A DNA stretch of 64,000 bases, from NCBI RefSeq assembly GCF_001619875.1, contig NZ_LRFC01000023.1, positions 558,001-622,000 of the forward strand. The letters run 5' to 3'. Both the position numbers and the translations under genes were made by a program. The DNA is from Fictibacillus phosphorivorans. GTDB lineage: Bacteria > Bacillota > Bacilli > Bacillales > Fictibacillaceae. This document shows, piece by piece, positions 16,159 through 26,030 of the stretch. How positions within the stretch are numbered: the stretch's first letter is position 1; every line of letters begins with the position of its first letter. The notes under the pieces are model-generated. The model ran no database searches. It saw only the letters and a list, made by a program, of their open reading frames with translations, and was not told where the DNA came from.

Positions 16159-17958
16159 TTATTTCAACATTCGCGGAATAACAAAGGAAAATGTCGTACC
16201 TTCATTATTTTTACTGTGAACACTGATCTGCCCGCCATGTGCTTCAACGATATTTCTAGCTATGGCTAGTCCCAGACCAGTACCACCAGATTTCCCTCGC
16301 GTTCTCGCTTTATCGCCTTTATAGAAGCGTTCAAATACAAACGGCAGATCTTCTTCTTTGATACCCGAACCATTGTCACTCACGTAAAACTTAACGTTTT
16401 GTTCATTCACATCGATCGACAGATTTACAAATCCACCTTGTGCCGTATGGCGAATCGCATTGTCGATTAAGTTGGTTAACACCTGTTCAATTCTATCAGG
16501 ATCTACTTCTATTTGATCTTGATCAGCGTCCAGGTTACCTCTTATAGAAAGATTTAATTGAATATCTCTTTCTTTGGCAGGTCCTTGAAACTTACGGACA
16601 ATTCTTTCGGCAAAAGGTACAATGGCAAGAGAAGCATAGTGAAGCTTCATGTGTCCAGCTTCTAGCCTTGCGAGATCGAGCAGCTCGTTAACAAGCCTTC
16701 CCATTCGTTTTGATTCATCTAAAATGATGCCGGCAAGTTCTTTTTTCTCTTCTTCTGATTCGGCGATATCGTCTACGATCGCTTCACTATATCCTTGCAG
16801 CATCGCAATCGGTGTTTTCAGCTCATGTGAAACATTGGCAACAAAATCTTCTCTCAATTTATCCATTCGGCGTTCTTCGGTCATATCACGAAGTACGGCA
16901 ACAGCACCTCTGATAAGTGATTGATCATATAAAGGTGTCATCACAACTACCCATGACCGGCCTTGGATCGCAATCTCTGTCATCTGCTCACTCTCAAGTG
17001 AGACAACTTGCTGAAATAGCTGTCTGACAGCTTCAGGAACATTTCCTTTTACTTCAGTCTTCATCCCTGATTCATAGTAAAATGCTTGTAAAAAACGATC
17101 TGCAGGTGGGTTAGTAACTAAAATGTTCATCTTCCTGTCAAAGGTAATCACACCGTCTGCCATAGAACTTAGCACGCTTGTTAGCTGTTCTTTTTCTTGA
17201 TTCAGTGCTGTGATGTTGTTTTTTAATTGACGCCCCATACGATTGAACGTCATTCCGAGTTCCCCGATCTCATCATGTGTTAAGATCGGCACTTTCATAT
17301 CAAATTCACCTTTGGCTACAGATGTTGCGGCTTCTCGCATTCTTCTTAATGGCGCTGTAATCCGGGTTGATAGGAAGAACGCAAAAACGGTAGTTAAGAT
17401 GATCGCTATTCCTGCAGCTAAGAAGATTAAATATTTTGTATGATTGGTTGTCTTTTTCACATTTTCAATCGACTGATAAACATATACGCCGCCTTTTGTA
17501 TTTCCGGCTCCGTACGGTTCCCCGTAAATGATCATCGTCTGCATAGACTCATCATTTTGGTCAAGTACTGGAAACTCTCCATTCACATAGATCTTCTTTT
17601 CATTTTCCGTAACGGCAGACAGCTGATCATTTTGGTTAAATACGGAGACTGGGATGTATGGCGAATTATCATACACGTTTTTAGACATGAAAGAATCTTG
17701 GTTTTCATCAATGATCATGATGGACATCGAATAGGCTTCAGCCATCTCGCTTGTAATGCGGATTGCTTCTTCCCTATTTTCATCACTTTCCATAATGAGT
17801 ACCAGCCGGTCTGCCATCTTCGTCAACTGTTCACGTGCCTGGTCATCGTAAAACGTTTCAAAGAACTGTGTGAGCAGGATGGTTAATAGCGTTAGTACAA
17901 CAGATACTAACAATAAAATCGTTATCCATAGCTTACCAACTACACTTCTCCAAATCAT
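16159..17958 (-). CDS. resE: Sensor histidine kinase ResE
   Basis: A 599-aa membrane kinase of the ResDE system, which controls anaerobic and respiratory genes in Bacillus. The order is an N-terminal membrane helix, an extracytoplasmic domain (about 30-165), a second helix (about 168-190), HAMP, PAS (about 245-350), the phospho-acceptor helix with His at about 378 (VSHELKTPIAML), and an ATPase domain with N box (LIDNAIRHT), DNGSGIKEED and GGTGLGLAIA. The start overlaps the resD stop by 4 bases (ATGA), so the pair is cotranslated. Confidence 0.93.
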   Translation of the reverse strand: MIWRSVVGKLWITILLLVSVVLTLLTILLTQFFETFYDDQAREQLTKMADRLVLIMESDENREEAIRITSEMAEAYSMSIMIIDENQDSFMSKNVYDNSPYIPVSVFNQNDQLSAVTENEKKIYVNGEFPVLDQNDESMQTMIIYGEPYGAGNTKGGVYVYQSIENVKKTTNHTKYLIFLAAGIAIILTTVFAFFLSTRITAPLRRMREAATSVAKGEFDMKVPILTHDEIGELGMTFNRMGRQLKNNITALNQEKEQLTSVLSSMADGVITFDRKMNILVTNPPADRFLQAFYYESGMKTEVKGNVPEAVRQLFQQVVSLESEQMTEIAIQGRSWVVVMTPLYDQSLIRGAVAVLRDMTEERRMDKLREDFVANVSHELKTPIAMLQGYSEAIVDDIAESEEEKKELAGIILDESKRMGRLVNELLDLARLEAGHMKLHYASLAIVPFAERIVRKFQGPAKERDIQLNLSIRGNLDADQDQIEVDPDRIEQVLTNLIDNAIRHTAQGGFVNLSIDVNEQNVKFYVSDNGSGIKEEDLPFVFERFYKGDKARTRGKSGGTGLGLAIARNIVEAHGGQISVHSKNNEGTTFSFVIPRMLK

Positions 17959-18677
17959 TCATTGCCCGCCTCAAATTTGTAGCCTACTCCCCATACAGTT
18001 GCAATCATTGAGGCTGCATCAGGAGAAACCTTGTTAAGTTTTTCTCGAAGTCTTTTGACATGTGTATCGACTGTTCTAAGATCTCCAAAAAACTCATAAT
18101 TCCAAACGTCTTTTAATAATTGCTCACGTGCATATACTTTGTCAGGTGTTTTTGCTAAATAATACAAAAGCTCGTATTCTTTAGGTGTTAGATTCACCTC
18201 TTTGCCTCCTGCTGTTACACGGTGTGCATCATGATCGATCGTAAGGTGTTTAAATACGACTACATTCTTAGCAACCGTTTCTGTTTGAAGAAACTTAGTA
18301 GGGGAAGACCTTCTTAAAAGTGCTTTCACGCGTAAGATGACTTCCCTCGGGCTGAAAGGCTTTGCGATGTAATCGTCCGTACCTGCTTCAAACCCTTGAA
18401 TACGGTTAAGTTCTTCACCCTTTGCTGTTAACATGATGACCGGTGTAGCTTTCTTTTCTCTTAACTTCTCGCACACTTCGATGCCATCCATTCCTGGAAG
18501 CATGAGGTCAAGCAAGATAAGATCAAAGTTAATAGATACTGCCATCTGAAGAGCATCCTCACCATTTTCTGCTTCATGTACTTCATAGTTTTCCCGTTCC
18601 AGATACATCGTTAATAGTTTGCGAATTCTTTCTTCATCATCAACTACCAGAATTTTAGCTTCTGTATCCATATTCAA
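17955..18677 (-). CDS. resD: Response regulator ResD
   Basis: A 240-aa OmpR-type regulator. The receiver domain (1-125) has the acidic pocket D13/D14, phospho-acceptor Asp57 (LLDLMLPG), Thr in MLTAK and Lys in KPFSP. The winged-helix DNA-binding domain covers about 140-238 (LTPKEYELLYYLAKT, RTVDTHVKRLREKL). It is the partner of ResE and, in Bacillus, activates res, ctaA and nitrate-respiration genes. A terminator separates it from resC, so resDE can be expressed apart from resABC. Confidence 0.95.
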   Translation of the reverse strand: MNMDTEAKILVVDDEERIRKLLTMYLERENYEVHEAENGEDALQMAVSINFDLILLDLMLPGMDGIEVCEKLREKKATPVIMLTAKGEELNRIQGFEAGTDDYIAKPFSPREVILRVKALLRRSSPTKFLQTETVAKNVVVFKHLTIDHDAHRVTAGGKEVNLTPKEYELLYYLAKTPDKVYAREQLLKDVWNYEFFGDLRTVDTHVKRLREKLNKVSPDAASMIATVWGVGYKFEAGNE

Positions 18678-18806
18678 TCCTCCATATCAAATCTGATAAC
18701 CACGTCTTTTATATCCTGCTTCTATCATACATGAAACAAAGCGCTGCAAACAAACAGGACATATTGTTTATCTACTTTCACCTTCCATAAAACCTATCAT
18801 TCCTAC

Positions 18807-18835
18807 AAAAAAGCCCCTCTTATGAAAGAGAGACT
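18807..18835 (-). terminator. Terminator after resC
   Basis: On the minus strand AGTCTCTCTT pairs with AAGAGGGGCT (two G-T pairs) around a 4-base loop, and a T run follows. Confidence 0.75.
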
Positions 18836-18847
18836 CTATTTTGACCT

Positions 18848-20032
18848 TTATGCATACGAATGCAAACCGACAAGTACAAGGTTTACGGCAATCAAGTTAA
18901 ACGTGATAATCCAAAAACCTAAAACGCAAAGCCATGCCGACTTTTCACCGTGCCATCCTCTTGAAAGTCTTAAGTGAAGAAATGCTGCGTAGAACAAGAA
19001 CGTGATTAATGCCCATACTTCTTTAGGATCCCATCCCCAGAATCTCGACCAAGCCTGCTGCGCCCAGATCATCGCAAAAATAAGTGCACCAAGCGTAAAG
19101 ATCGGGAATCCGATGGCAACCGCTCTATAGCTGATCTCATCAAGAAGATCCGGTTTCATATTCACTTTTGACTGAAGCGCTGCCGCAATTCTTTTTCTTA
19201 AAATTAACCGAAGCAATCCGTATAGGACAGCACCCGCTATCAATGACCATATGAACGTGTTTAGTTTAATAGAAGCGTCTACCCCGTTCATCCAAGACGG
19301 TGTTGAAAATAGAGGTCCAAATGAGTTGTCCAGCTGTTCCCCATTACTCGGACCTGCTATTGCAGGCATGTCATAAACGACCTTAACAGGCTGGTTCTGC
19401 TCGTTCATCATCTCAAATGCTGTTTGATAGCCTGCACCTTTAAATCCGAGTGAAACAACAATGAATCCAACGACAGCAATTAAGCTATAAAGGATAATTT
19501 CCAGCCACAGCGTCTTCTTAGACGCTACCGTTTGGTCAACCGTACGGATTAAATAAAGTAGACCTGATACGAACGAAATGGCTAGAATTCCTTCTCCTAA
19601 AGCTGCAGTTGTAACATGAATCTTTAGCCAGTCACTTTGAAGTGCAGGAATAAGTGGTGAAATATCCCTCGGAAACATACTAGCATATGCAATAACCAGT
19701 AATGCGACAGGCATAGCAAAAACCCCTAAGCCATTAGTTCGATAGATTGCATATAGAATAATGAATGCAAGCACCATCATCATGCCAAAAAAGGTTGTAA
19801 ACTCAAACAAGTTACTTACAGGTGCATGTCCACTTGCCATCCATCTTGTTATGAAATAGCCTAGTTGAGCTGTAAAACCAATACATGAACTGATAAAACC
19901 GATTTTACCCCATTTTTTTGTGTGATCTGCGTCTTTATTCTTTTTGTCTGAAATAGACATTGCAAAAAATAGAGTAGAGAACAAATAAATAATAAATGCA
20001 CTATATAAAAGCGTGCTGCTGATTTCAGCCAT
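18848..20032 (-). CDS. resC: Cytochrome c biogenesis protein ResC (CcsA/CcsB type)
   Basis: A 394-aa multi-pass membrane protein of the CcmF/CcsA family. The tryptophan-rich haem-handling loop [20 protein letters not shown] (about residues 318-337) is diagnostic, and conserved histidines flank it. With ResB it forms the System II haem lyase that delivers and attaches haem to apocytochrome c outside the membrane. GGGAGG precedes two adjacent ATG codons; the second (20032) has the better 7-base spacing, while 20035 is possible. A longer frame into resB is not supported. Confidence 0.93.
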   Translation of the reverse strand: MAEISSTLLYSAFIIYLFSTLFFAMSISDKKNKDADHTKKWGKIGFISSCIGFTAQLGYFITRWMASGHAPVSNLFEFTTFFGMMMVLAFIILYAIYRTNGLGVFAMPVALLVIAYASMFPRDISPLIPALQSDWLKIHVTTAALGEGILAISFVSGLLYLIRTVDQTVASKKTLWLEIILYSLIAVVGFIVVSLGFKGAGYQTAFEMMNEQNQPVKVVYDMPAIAGPSNGEQLDNSFGPLFSTPSWMNGVDASIKLNTFIWSLIAGAVLYGLLRLILRKRIAAALQSKVNMKPDLLDEISYRAVAIGFPIFTLGALIFAMIWAQQAWSRFWGWDPKEVWALITFLFYAAFLHLRLSRGWHGEKSAWLCVLGFWIITFNLIAVNLVLVGLHSYA

Positions 20033-20057
20033 CATTAACCCTCCCGCTTGAACGGCA

Positions 20058-21662
20058 TTACTTAGAATCAGATTCTTTTTCTTCGAGTGGTGTAAGGTTT
20101 GTCTTGTTAGACAAGAACTCCACATCTTTTTTTAATCCATACCAATTCTTATTTGTATGAGCTGCTGCCCAAACTTCCCCATGATTCTGTTTGATCCATA
20201 TTCTTCTATAGTTCCAATACAATCCTTGCGTAACACCAATCATAAAAATAATGCCGCCAAGTGCAATGATCCATAGTGTGTGGTCTTTTCTTACCGTTAG
20301 TGCCGTTAAATTTTTCGTTTCGATACCAGCAAACGACATCTTGAACTGGTTATCACCAGAATCAATATTTTTTTGAATTCCTACAAACGCTTTTTCACCT
20401 TGAGGTACCTTTGGAGAGTACATAGAAAAAACAAATGCAGGATTATCCGGCAAGTTATTGACCGTAGAAGGCTGTTTATGCTCATTTAAGATAAAATTCG
20501 GAAAGTATTCCTCAATTTTCACTTTATATCCATTTCCCAAGTCATACTCGGTTTCTGGATCATGAAGATCAACTGTTAGCTTGCCAAACTTTTTTCCCGT
20601 TGCCTTTTCCTCAAGTTCAAAACTCATCTTATAAAACTCATTCAGTTTAAAATCAGTTTGATAGAGTGCGAAAGAATCGAATTTAAACGGTTCATTTACT
20701 CGTATTTCACCGTCTTTCACTTTTACAAGTTCAGGGTCAGCCCCCGCCGTATGATTTTCTTTTGTCTTATAAAGCGTTACGTTGCTTTGATAGTTCTTGG
20801 CAACTTCACCGCCTACAGAACTTAGTGCACTATTAAACTTCTTTTCTTGTTTATCATACATCTCAAGAATAAATTTATTGTTCTCGAGGTAATACTGCCC
20901 TTCGTCACTAGCAGTTCCTGGGATGGACGCTTTTTCTCCTTCTCTCACCCATAAGATGTCGTCAACATACATACCTGGAAAGAATCGAAGCATCGCACCA
21001 GTTAAGAAGATAATTAAGCCCACATGGTTTACGTAAGCTCCCCAACGTGAGAATCGCCCTTTTTCAGCAAATAAGTTACCATTTTCTTCACGCACTTTAT
21101 AACGAAGAGATTCAAGCGTGTATTTAATCTCTTCAAGTTCAACATCATGGCTTTTTGAAAACAAACGCTGCTTCTTCATGAATTGGTCATGTCTTGTGAC
21201 TCTTTGTGTCTTCAACGCTTTATAAAGCGGAATTCCACGATCAAGGCTAGCAATGATTATTGAGAGTCCTAACATTCCCAGCAAAAGAATAAACCACCAA
21301 GAACCATAAAGATTATGAAAACCTAGCAGATAATAGATCAGACCTAATGTTCCGTATTCGCTTTCATAATGGGCTGCAGGATCAACATTTGGAGGAATAA
21401 ACGTTTCTTGCGGAAAGATCGTTCCGATTGCTGCAGCTACTAAAATGATAACAATTAACCAAACCCCTACTTTTACAGACGAAAAGAAGTTCCAAACCCG
21501 GTCAACAAACGTTTGTTTATACGTTTGAGATCGTCTGGCGCTTCCTTCATACCTCATGCTTGATAAAACTTCAACGTCCTGCTGCAGCGGTTTTCCGCAG
21601 GCTTGGCAAAGACTTGTTCCGTATGGGTTGGAGTGGCCGCATTCACATGTTATCGATTGCAT
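20058..21662 (-). CDS. resB: Cytochrome c biogenesis protein ResB
   Basis: A 534-aa protein with three N-terminal membrane spans (about 63-85, 118-140, 210-230), a large external domain (about 235-445) and a last span (about 460-480). It begins with a four-cysteine ribbon ([18 protein letters not shown]), also seen at the start of B. subtilis ResB. It is the partner of ResC in the System II cytochrome c synthetase. It lies between resA and resC, all in the same order as in B. subtilis. Confidence 0.93.
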   Translation of the reverse strand: MQSITCECGHSNPYGTSLCQACGKPLQQDVEVLSSMRYEGSARRSQTYKQTFVDRVWNFFSSVKVGVWLIVIILVAAAIGTIFPQETFIPPNVDPAAHYESEYGTLGLIYYLLGFHNLYGSWWFILLLGMLGLSIIIASLDRGIPLYKALKTQRVTRHDQFMKKQRLFSKSHDVELEEIKYTLESLRYKVREENGNLFAEKGRFSRWGAYVNHVGLIIFLTGAMLRFFPGMYVDDILWVREGEKASIPGTASDEGQYYLENNKFILEMYDKQEKKFNSALSSVGGEVAKNYQSNVTLYKTKENHTAGADPELVKVKDGEIRVNEPFKFDSFALYQTDFKLNEFYKMSFELEEKATGKKFGKLTVDLHDPETEYDLGNGYKVKIEEYFPNFILNEHKQPSTVNNLPDNPAFVFSMYSPKVPQGEKAFVGIQKNIDSGDNQFKMSFAGIETKNLTALTVRKDHTLWIIALGGIIFMIGVTQGLYWNYRRIWIKQNHGEVWAAAHTNKNWYGLKKDVEFLSNKTNLTPLEEKESDSK

Positions 21663-21674
21663 CTTATCACCCCG

Positions 21675-22199
21675 TTACGGCTTTATTTTTTCCATAAAGG
21701 AAATAATCTTTTTCTCTGACAATGACTCACTTGTCCGGTCGACCACTTTACCATTCTTATCTACAAGAATGGTGGTTGGAATCGGTCCAATCCCGTATGC
21801 TTTCGTTACTTCTCTCTCTTTATCCATTGGAATAGGAAATGATAAGCGATATCGATCTGCAAAATTTTGGACAGAAACGTTTGTCTCACTTACATTAACA
21901 GCGAGTATTTCTACACCTTGATCTTTGTACTTTTCATATTGCCTTTGCATATAAGGCATTTCACGTTCACAAGGTTTGCACCAAGTTCCCCAGAAATTTA
22001 AGAAAACACCTTTTCCACGGTAATCTTCCAGTTCTACCCGTTTGCCATCTAGATCGGTAAGTACAAAATTAGGAGCCGAATCCCCTTTGCTTATGTATGT
22101 ACCTGACTCTTCATTCATACTGTTGTAAATGGTATAACCGATTGCAACAACTAAAATGGCAAGCAAAGCAGAACGAAACCATAACCTATTTTTTTTCAA
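21675..22199 (-). CDS. resA: Thiol-disulfide oxidoreductase ResA
   Basis: A 174-aa membrane-tethered thioredoxin-like protein. The N-terminal anchor is at residues 8-26. The active site is WCKPC with Cys74 and Cys77, the same positions as in B. subtilis ResA, although Lys75 here replaces Glu. GIGPIPTTILVD holds the cis-Pro loop. It keeps the haem-binding cysteines of apocytochrome c reduced for ResBC. First gene of resABC, 12 bases ahead of resB. Confidence 0.94.
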   Translation of the reverse strand: MKKNRLWFRSALLAILVVAIGYTIYNSMNEESGTYISKGDSAPNFVLTDLDGKRVELEDYRGKGVFLNFWGTWCKPCEREMPYMQRQYEKYKDQGVEILAVNVSETNVSVQNFADRYRLSFPIPMDKEREVTKAYGIGPIPTTILVDKNGKVVDRTSESLSEKKIISFMEKIKP

Positions 22200-22243
22200 G
22201 ACCCATCCGCTCCTTTAAGCCGCTTCCATTTTACTATAACTTG

Positions 22244-22272
22244 AAAAAAAAGCCTATCTACGGCTTTTTTTT
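22244..22272. terminator. Terminator between rluB and resA
   Basis: An AAAAAAAAGCC/GGCTTTTTTTT stem with a 7-base loop. It overlaps the rluB end and could serve both strands. Confidence 0.8.
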
Positions 22273-23000
22273 GACGTTTGTGTGACAGCGAGATTTCTTA
22301 GCTGCTTTATTTCATGTGGTGTTAATTCTCGAAACTCGCCTGGATTCAGCCCTTTAAGATCTAAAAAGCCGTACCTTTCACGTTTCAATTTCATGACTGG
22401 AGTGCCTATTGCTTCTAACATACGCTTAACTTGACGGTTTTTCCCTTCATGTATGATCAGTTCAACAATAGCCGTTCCCTTTTTCTTATCAATCGACGTT
22501 ACCTTAACTTTTGCTGGAGCAGTCATTCCATCTTCTAAGCGAATACCTCTTTCAAGCTGCTTGATCTTCTCTCTTGGTGGAATGCCTTTTACCTTTGCGA
22601 TATACACTTTATCAAGCTGGTAGCGCGGATGCATTAGAACGTTTGCAAATTCTCCGTCATTCGTCATAATAATTGCACCCGTTGTATCATAGTCTAATCT
22701 TCCAACAGGGAAAACTCGTTGTTCGATGATGTCTCTAAAATAATCAGCCACTACTTTTCTTCCTTTGTCGTCAGAAACGGCTGTAATTACACCAGAAGGT
22801 TTATACATCAAAAAATAAACGGGCTGCTCCCGTTGAATTTGAATTTCATTCACTTCAATTTTATCTTTTGTACCTACTTTTGTGCCGAGCTCGGTCACTA
22901 CATTTCCGTTCACTTTCACTTTGCCCTCACGAATTAGCTCCTCAGCTTTTCTTCTGGAAGTAATGCCGCTTTGAGCAATCACTTTTTGCAATCGTTCCAT
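22254..23000 (-). CDS. rluB: 23S rRNA pseudouridine synthase RluB
   Basis: A 248-aa RsuA/RluB family enzyme. It has an N-terminal S4 RNA-binding domain (1-60: RLQKVIAQSGITSRRKAEEL) and a catalytic domain with the nucleophile Asp in GRLDYDTTGAIIMTNDGEF (about residue 101). GKNRQVKRMLEAIG is the family C-terminal motif. In Bacillus, RluB modifies 23S rRNA near position 2633. It sits between spmB and resA as in B. subtilis. Confidence 0.93.
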   Translation of the reverse strand: MERLQKVIAQSGITSRRKAEELIREGKVKVNGNVVTELGTKVGTKDKIEVNEIQIQREQPVYFLMYKPSGVITAVSDDKGRKVVADYFRDIIEQRVFPVGRLDYDTTGAIIMTNDGEFANVLMHPRYQLDKVYIAKVKGIPPREKIKQLERGIRLEDGMTAPAKVKVTSIDKKKGTAIVELIIHEGKNRQVKRMLEAIGTPVMKLKRERYGFLDLKGLNPGEFRELTPHEIKQLRNLAVTQTSKKSRR

Positions 23001-23060
23001 GATTTCACCTCATGTCTCATCATACCTTCATTATTCGTAATTCTCAACCTCGGTAAACGT

Positions 23061-23088
23061 AAAAAAGAACCTCAGGAGGCTCTTTTTT
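23061..23088 (-). terminator. Terminator after spmB
   Basis: A 12-bp stem (23061-23072 with 23077-23088, one mismatch) with A and T tails closes the dacB-spmA-spmB unit. Confidence 0.8.
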
Positions 23089-23094
23089 GTCAAT

Positions 23095-23628
23095 TTATGC
23101 GTAAAACAAGAGAGAGATCACAGCGATTGATGCTAAAAAACCGATTAGATCTGCTAATAAACCTACTTTTAGCGCATACTTCATCTTTTTAATTCCTACT
23201 GCTCCAAAATAAACGGTAAGCACATAAAAGGTCGTATCTGTGCTTCCTTGGATAGTTGAAGCTAGCCTTCCTATAAATGAATCAGGACCATGCGTAGCGA
23301 TTAGATCAGATGTCATGCCAAGTGCTCCTGTTCCAGATATCGTTCTCATAAGCCCAAGCGGTACTACTTCTGCCGGAATATGAAACAATGAAAACAAAGG
23401 ACGCATTGCCATCATCACATAATCCAGGGCTCCAGATGCTCTGAACACCGAAATGGCTACAAGCATACCGACTAAAAAAGGAATGATGTTGATGGCGATT
23501 GAAAAGCCTTCTTTACCGCCTTCTACAAACGTTTCATATGTTGGTACTTTCTTATACGTGCCATACAATAATATAAAACCGATTAAAAGCGGAATAAACC
23601 AGATCGAAAACGATTGAACGATCGCCAT
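23095..23628 (-). CDS. spmB: Spore maturation protein SpmB
   Basis: A 177-aa membrane protein of the nucleoside-recognition (Gate) family with about five hydrophobic segments. Motifs include EGGKEGFSIAINIIPFLVGM and RTISGTGALGMTSDLIATHG. With SpmA it is needed for full dehydration of the spore core in B. subtilis. It begins directly after spmA (no gap) and follows dacB, the same order as in B. subtilis, where the operon is SigE-driven. Confidence 0.93.
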   Translation of the reverse strand: MAIVQSFSIWFIPLLIGFILLYGTYKKVPTYETFVEGGKEGFSIAINIIPFLVGMLVAISVFRASGALDYVMMAMRPLFSLFHIPAEVVPLGLMRTISGTGALGMTSDLIATHGPDSFIGRLASTIQGSTDTTFYVLTVYFGAVGIKKMKYALKVGLLADLIGFLASIAVISLLFYA

Positions 23629-24222
23629 TTATTTACCTCCTTTTGGCAAGGAGCGGTAATAATAATATCTATCTATTAATATAGCACCAACAGTAGAAAT
23701 CGCCGTTGCAATTAAAGTTGGAGCTACAATATCCGTTGGGGACTGTGAGTTGTAGCTCATTCTTATTGCGATAATCGTTGTAGGAATAAGTGTAATGCTT
23801 GATGTATTGATCGCAAGAAGTGTAATCATAGACCGGCTAGCTTCATTTTTTCCACCGTTTAGAATCTTTAACTGTTCCATCGCTTTTATGCCCATCGGTG
23901 TTGCAGCGTTTCCGAGTCCAAGAAGGTTCGCTGCCATATTGGACAGAATATAGCCTTGTGCGGGATGATCTTTTGGAATATCGGGAAAAAGCCTTTTAAC
24001 GATAGGTCGAAAAAGAATAGCCAGCACTTCAAGCAAACCGCCTTTTTCAGCGATTTTCATTATTCCCAGCCAAAATACGAGGATGCTTATCATGCCAAAA
24101 CTGAGCGTAACTGCTTCTTTGGCACTCGTGAAGATGGCTTCGTTCACTTTATCCATTGTTCCGTTAATTCCAGCAACGATAAAACCGATCACCATCATAC
24201 CAACCCAAATATAATTCACCAT
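23629..24222 (-). CDS. spmA: Spore maturation protein SpmA
   Basis: A 197-aa membrane protein of the same fold as SpmB. It has the Gate-type motif AKEAVTLSFGMISILVFWLG near the N-terminus and NMAANLLGLGNAATPMG in the middle. It acts with SpmB in spore core dehydration. It overlaps the dacB end by 7 bases and abuts spmB, so translation of the three is linked. Confidence 0.93.
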   Translation of the reverse strand: MVNYIWVGMMVIGFIVAGINGTMDKVNEAIFTSAKEAVTLSFGMISILVFWLGIMKIAEKGGLLEVLAILFRPIVKRLFPDIPKDHPAQGYILSNMAANLLGLGNAATPMGIKAMEQLKILNGGKNEASRSMITLLAINTSSITLIPTTIIAIRMSYNSQSPTDIVAPTLIATAISTVGAILIDRYYYYRSLPKGGK

Positions 24223-25385
24223 AGGCGCGTCTCTTCCTTGGCAACAAAGAAAAGCTTGTTCAGCATGTTTTTAAAGGACGTCCATAAACTTTCTTGAGCT
24301 GGTTTAATAAGCGTTTTGCCATCATAATAGAGCGGAAGATCAGCAATTCTCGTGTCCTTTAAGTCTATGAAATAGCGCCCTACAGGCTTAGGAACCTTTT
24401 CATCTTCCCATTTCCCTGATTTCGGAAGCTTATACAAATCGATGGAAGAAGAGATTTCTTTCATCTCTTCTTTTAACAAAGGATATGAAAACGTTCTGGC
24501 AGCTTCTACTTTGCCTTTATAACCTTTCTCTTTAATGCTTGAGATCTTACCTTCCTTGATAAGCTCTGTCATTTTAAATGAATGGAACCCCCACTCAAAT
24601 AAGTTCCGGTGATCTTCCCAATCATCAGGATCATTAAGTGTTACGGCAATCAGTTCCATGCCGTCTTTCTCAGCTGTTGAAACTAATGTTCTTTTGGCTC
24701 GCTTTGTGTATCCCGTTTTGCCGCCAGTTGAATTGCTGTAGAGCTTCAGCATTTTATTTTTGTTTCTCCATACTCTGTCCCATTTTTCACCGGTTTGCTC
24801 TGACCGGTAAACTTTCGTAGAAGAAACGTCTTTAAAGGTATCATTGTTCATCGCATACTTTGTCAGGAGTGCCATATCATATGCGGTTGAATAATGATCT
24901 TCATGTGTATCAAGGCCATGAGGATTTCTAAAACGAGTATGCTTCATCCCTATCTCTTCGGCTTTTTGGTTCATCATATATGAAAAGCCTTCTAAACTTC
25001 CGCCGACATGTTCAGCGATTGCAACTGCAGAGTCATTTCCGGACCGAAGCATCAACCCATAAACTAAGTCTTCTAGAGGGATTTTTTCACCAGGCTTTAA
25101 ATAAAGAGAAGAACCTTCTGTTCGTGCTGCATGTTCTGTGATCGTTACTGTGTCATGCATTTTACCTGATTCTATCGCGATGATTGCAGTCATGATCTTT
25201 GTTATACTAGCTATTCTCATCGGACGGTGTTCATTTCGTCCATACAGAACTCTTCCTGATGACTGTTCCATCAATACAGCAGCTTTTGCTGATACCCCAG
25301 GTTCAGCTTTAGCTTCTTGCGGGAATACAGCAAAGATCAGCGTACAAATGATAACGAGAAGTAATGGTTTTATAGTTTGTTTCAT
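24216..25385 (-). CDS. dacB: Sporulation D-alanyl-D-alanine carboxypeptidase DacB (PBP5*)
   Basis: A 389-aa penicillin-binding protein with a signal peptide (about 1-27, cleaved after AKA). The active-site motifs are Ser60-ITK63, SGN at 115-117 and KTG at 223-225, and a C-terminal domain follows. In B. subtilis DacB trims cortex peptide side chains and so sets spore peptidoglycan crosslinking. The operon with spmAB and a SigE-like promoter upstream support this rather than vegetative DacA. Confidence 0.94.
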   Translation of the reverse strand: MKQTIKPLLLVIICTLIFAVFPQEAKAEPGVSAKAAVLMEQSSGRVLYGRNEHRPMRIASITKIMTAIIAIESGKMHDTVTITEHAARTEGSSLYLKPGEKIPLEDLVYGLMLRSGNDSAVAIAEHVGGSLEGFSYMMNQKAEEIGMKHTRFRNPHGLDTHEDHYSTAYDMALLTKYAMNNDTFKDVSSTKVYRSEQTGEKWDRVWRNKNKMLKLYSNSTGGKTGYTKRAKRTLVSTAEKDGMELIAVTLNDPDDWEDHRNLFEWGFHSFKMTELIKEGKISSIKEKGYKGKVEAARTFSYPLLKEEMKEISSSIDLYKLPKSGKWEDEKVPKPVGRYFIDLKDTRIADLPLYYDGKTLIKPAQESLWTSFKNMLNKLFFVAKEETRLW

Positions 25386-25416
25386 TTATAATCCCGCCCT
25401 TTAGGTGTTTTGTAAA

Positions 25417-25444
25417 AGTTTATGCAAACAAGGACAGGTTATGA
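25417..25444 (-). promoter_or_regulatory. Candidate SigE promoter of dacB-spmAB
   Basis: On the minus strand TCATAAC (25438-25444) and CATAAACT (25417-25424) are 13 bases apart, close to the SigE pattern. They lie about 32 bases upstream of the dacB start. Confidence 0.5.
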
Positions 25445-25463
25445 ATGGGATTTACTTCCGCTG

Positions 25464-26030
25464 TTATTGACTAGGGAAGAAACGCTGTTTGTGACCGTGG
25501 CTTTTTTCGTAGTCTGTCAGTTCCATAAGTGCTTTTTCTTCAGCTGGTATTCGTACTCGTAACATTAAAATATTTAACAACGTAAACAGAATGGCTGTAT
25601 AATAAGCACCAAAAATTAGAGGAATGACCAAAAGCTCAAGAGAGACTACCGTATAATTCGGATGTCTCATAAATCGATATGGGCCTTTCGCTACTACTGT
25701 CGCTCCGGGAAGCAGCAATATTTTCGTATTCCAGTACACGCCGAGTGAAGAGATTGCCCAAACCCGAATCACTTGAGCGATTAGAAATAATACAAAAGGA
25801 ACCAGCCACCAACTAGGCGGTGTTGCGCTTAGGACATATACTTCTAAAAAGAAAACGGCAAAAAAGGAAACATGCATGAACACCATCCACTTATAATGGT
25901 CTTTACCTGCTTCCACAGCGCCTTTCTCTCGAAGTTTCTTTTCATTTGATTTTGCAATCCTTACTTCAGCCAGTCTTTGAATCACGAGAAAACTCCAAAA
26001 AAGAAGGAACCACACGTTTACTTCCTCCAT
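25464..26030 (-). CDS. bpsB: Isoprenylcysteine-methyltransferase-family membrane protein, BpsB-like
   Basis: A 188-aa membrane protein of the ICMT/phospholipid-methyltransferase family. The C-terminal signature GPYRFMRHPNYTVV (about residues 116-129) and a later EEKAL glutamate pair would bind S-adenosylmethionine. Its start overlaps the type III polyketide synthase gene by 13 bases. B. subtilis has the same pair (bpsA-bpsB, also called bcsA-ypbQ), where BpsB methylates alkylpyrones made by BpsA. The pairing supports that function here. Confidence 0.85.
   Translation of the reverse strand: MEEVNVWFLLFWSFLVIQRLAEVRIAKSNEKKLREKGAVEAGKDHYKWMVFMHVSFFAVFFLEVYVLSATPPSWWLVPFVLFLIAQVIRVWAISSLGVYWNTKILLLPGATVVAKGPYRFMRHPNYTVVSLELLVIPLIFGAYYTAILFTLLNILMLRVRIPAEEKALMELTDYEKSHGHKQRFFPSQ

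Noticed and set aside
17440-17886. 148-codon plus-strand frame opposite resE
   Set aside because: Antisense shadow; resE is complete on the other strand and no ribosome site or motif supports it.
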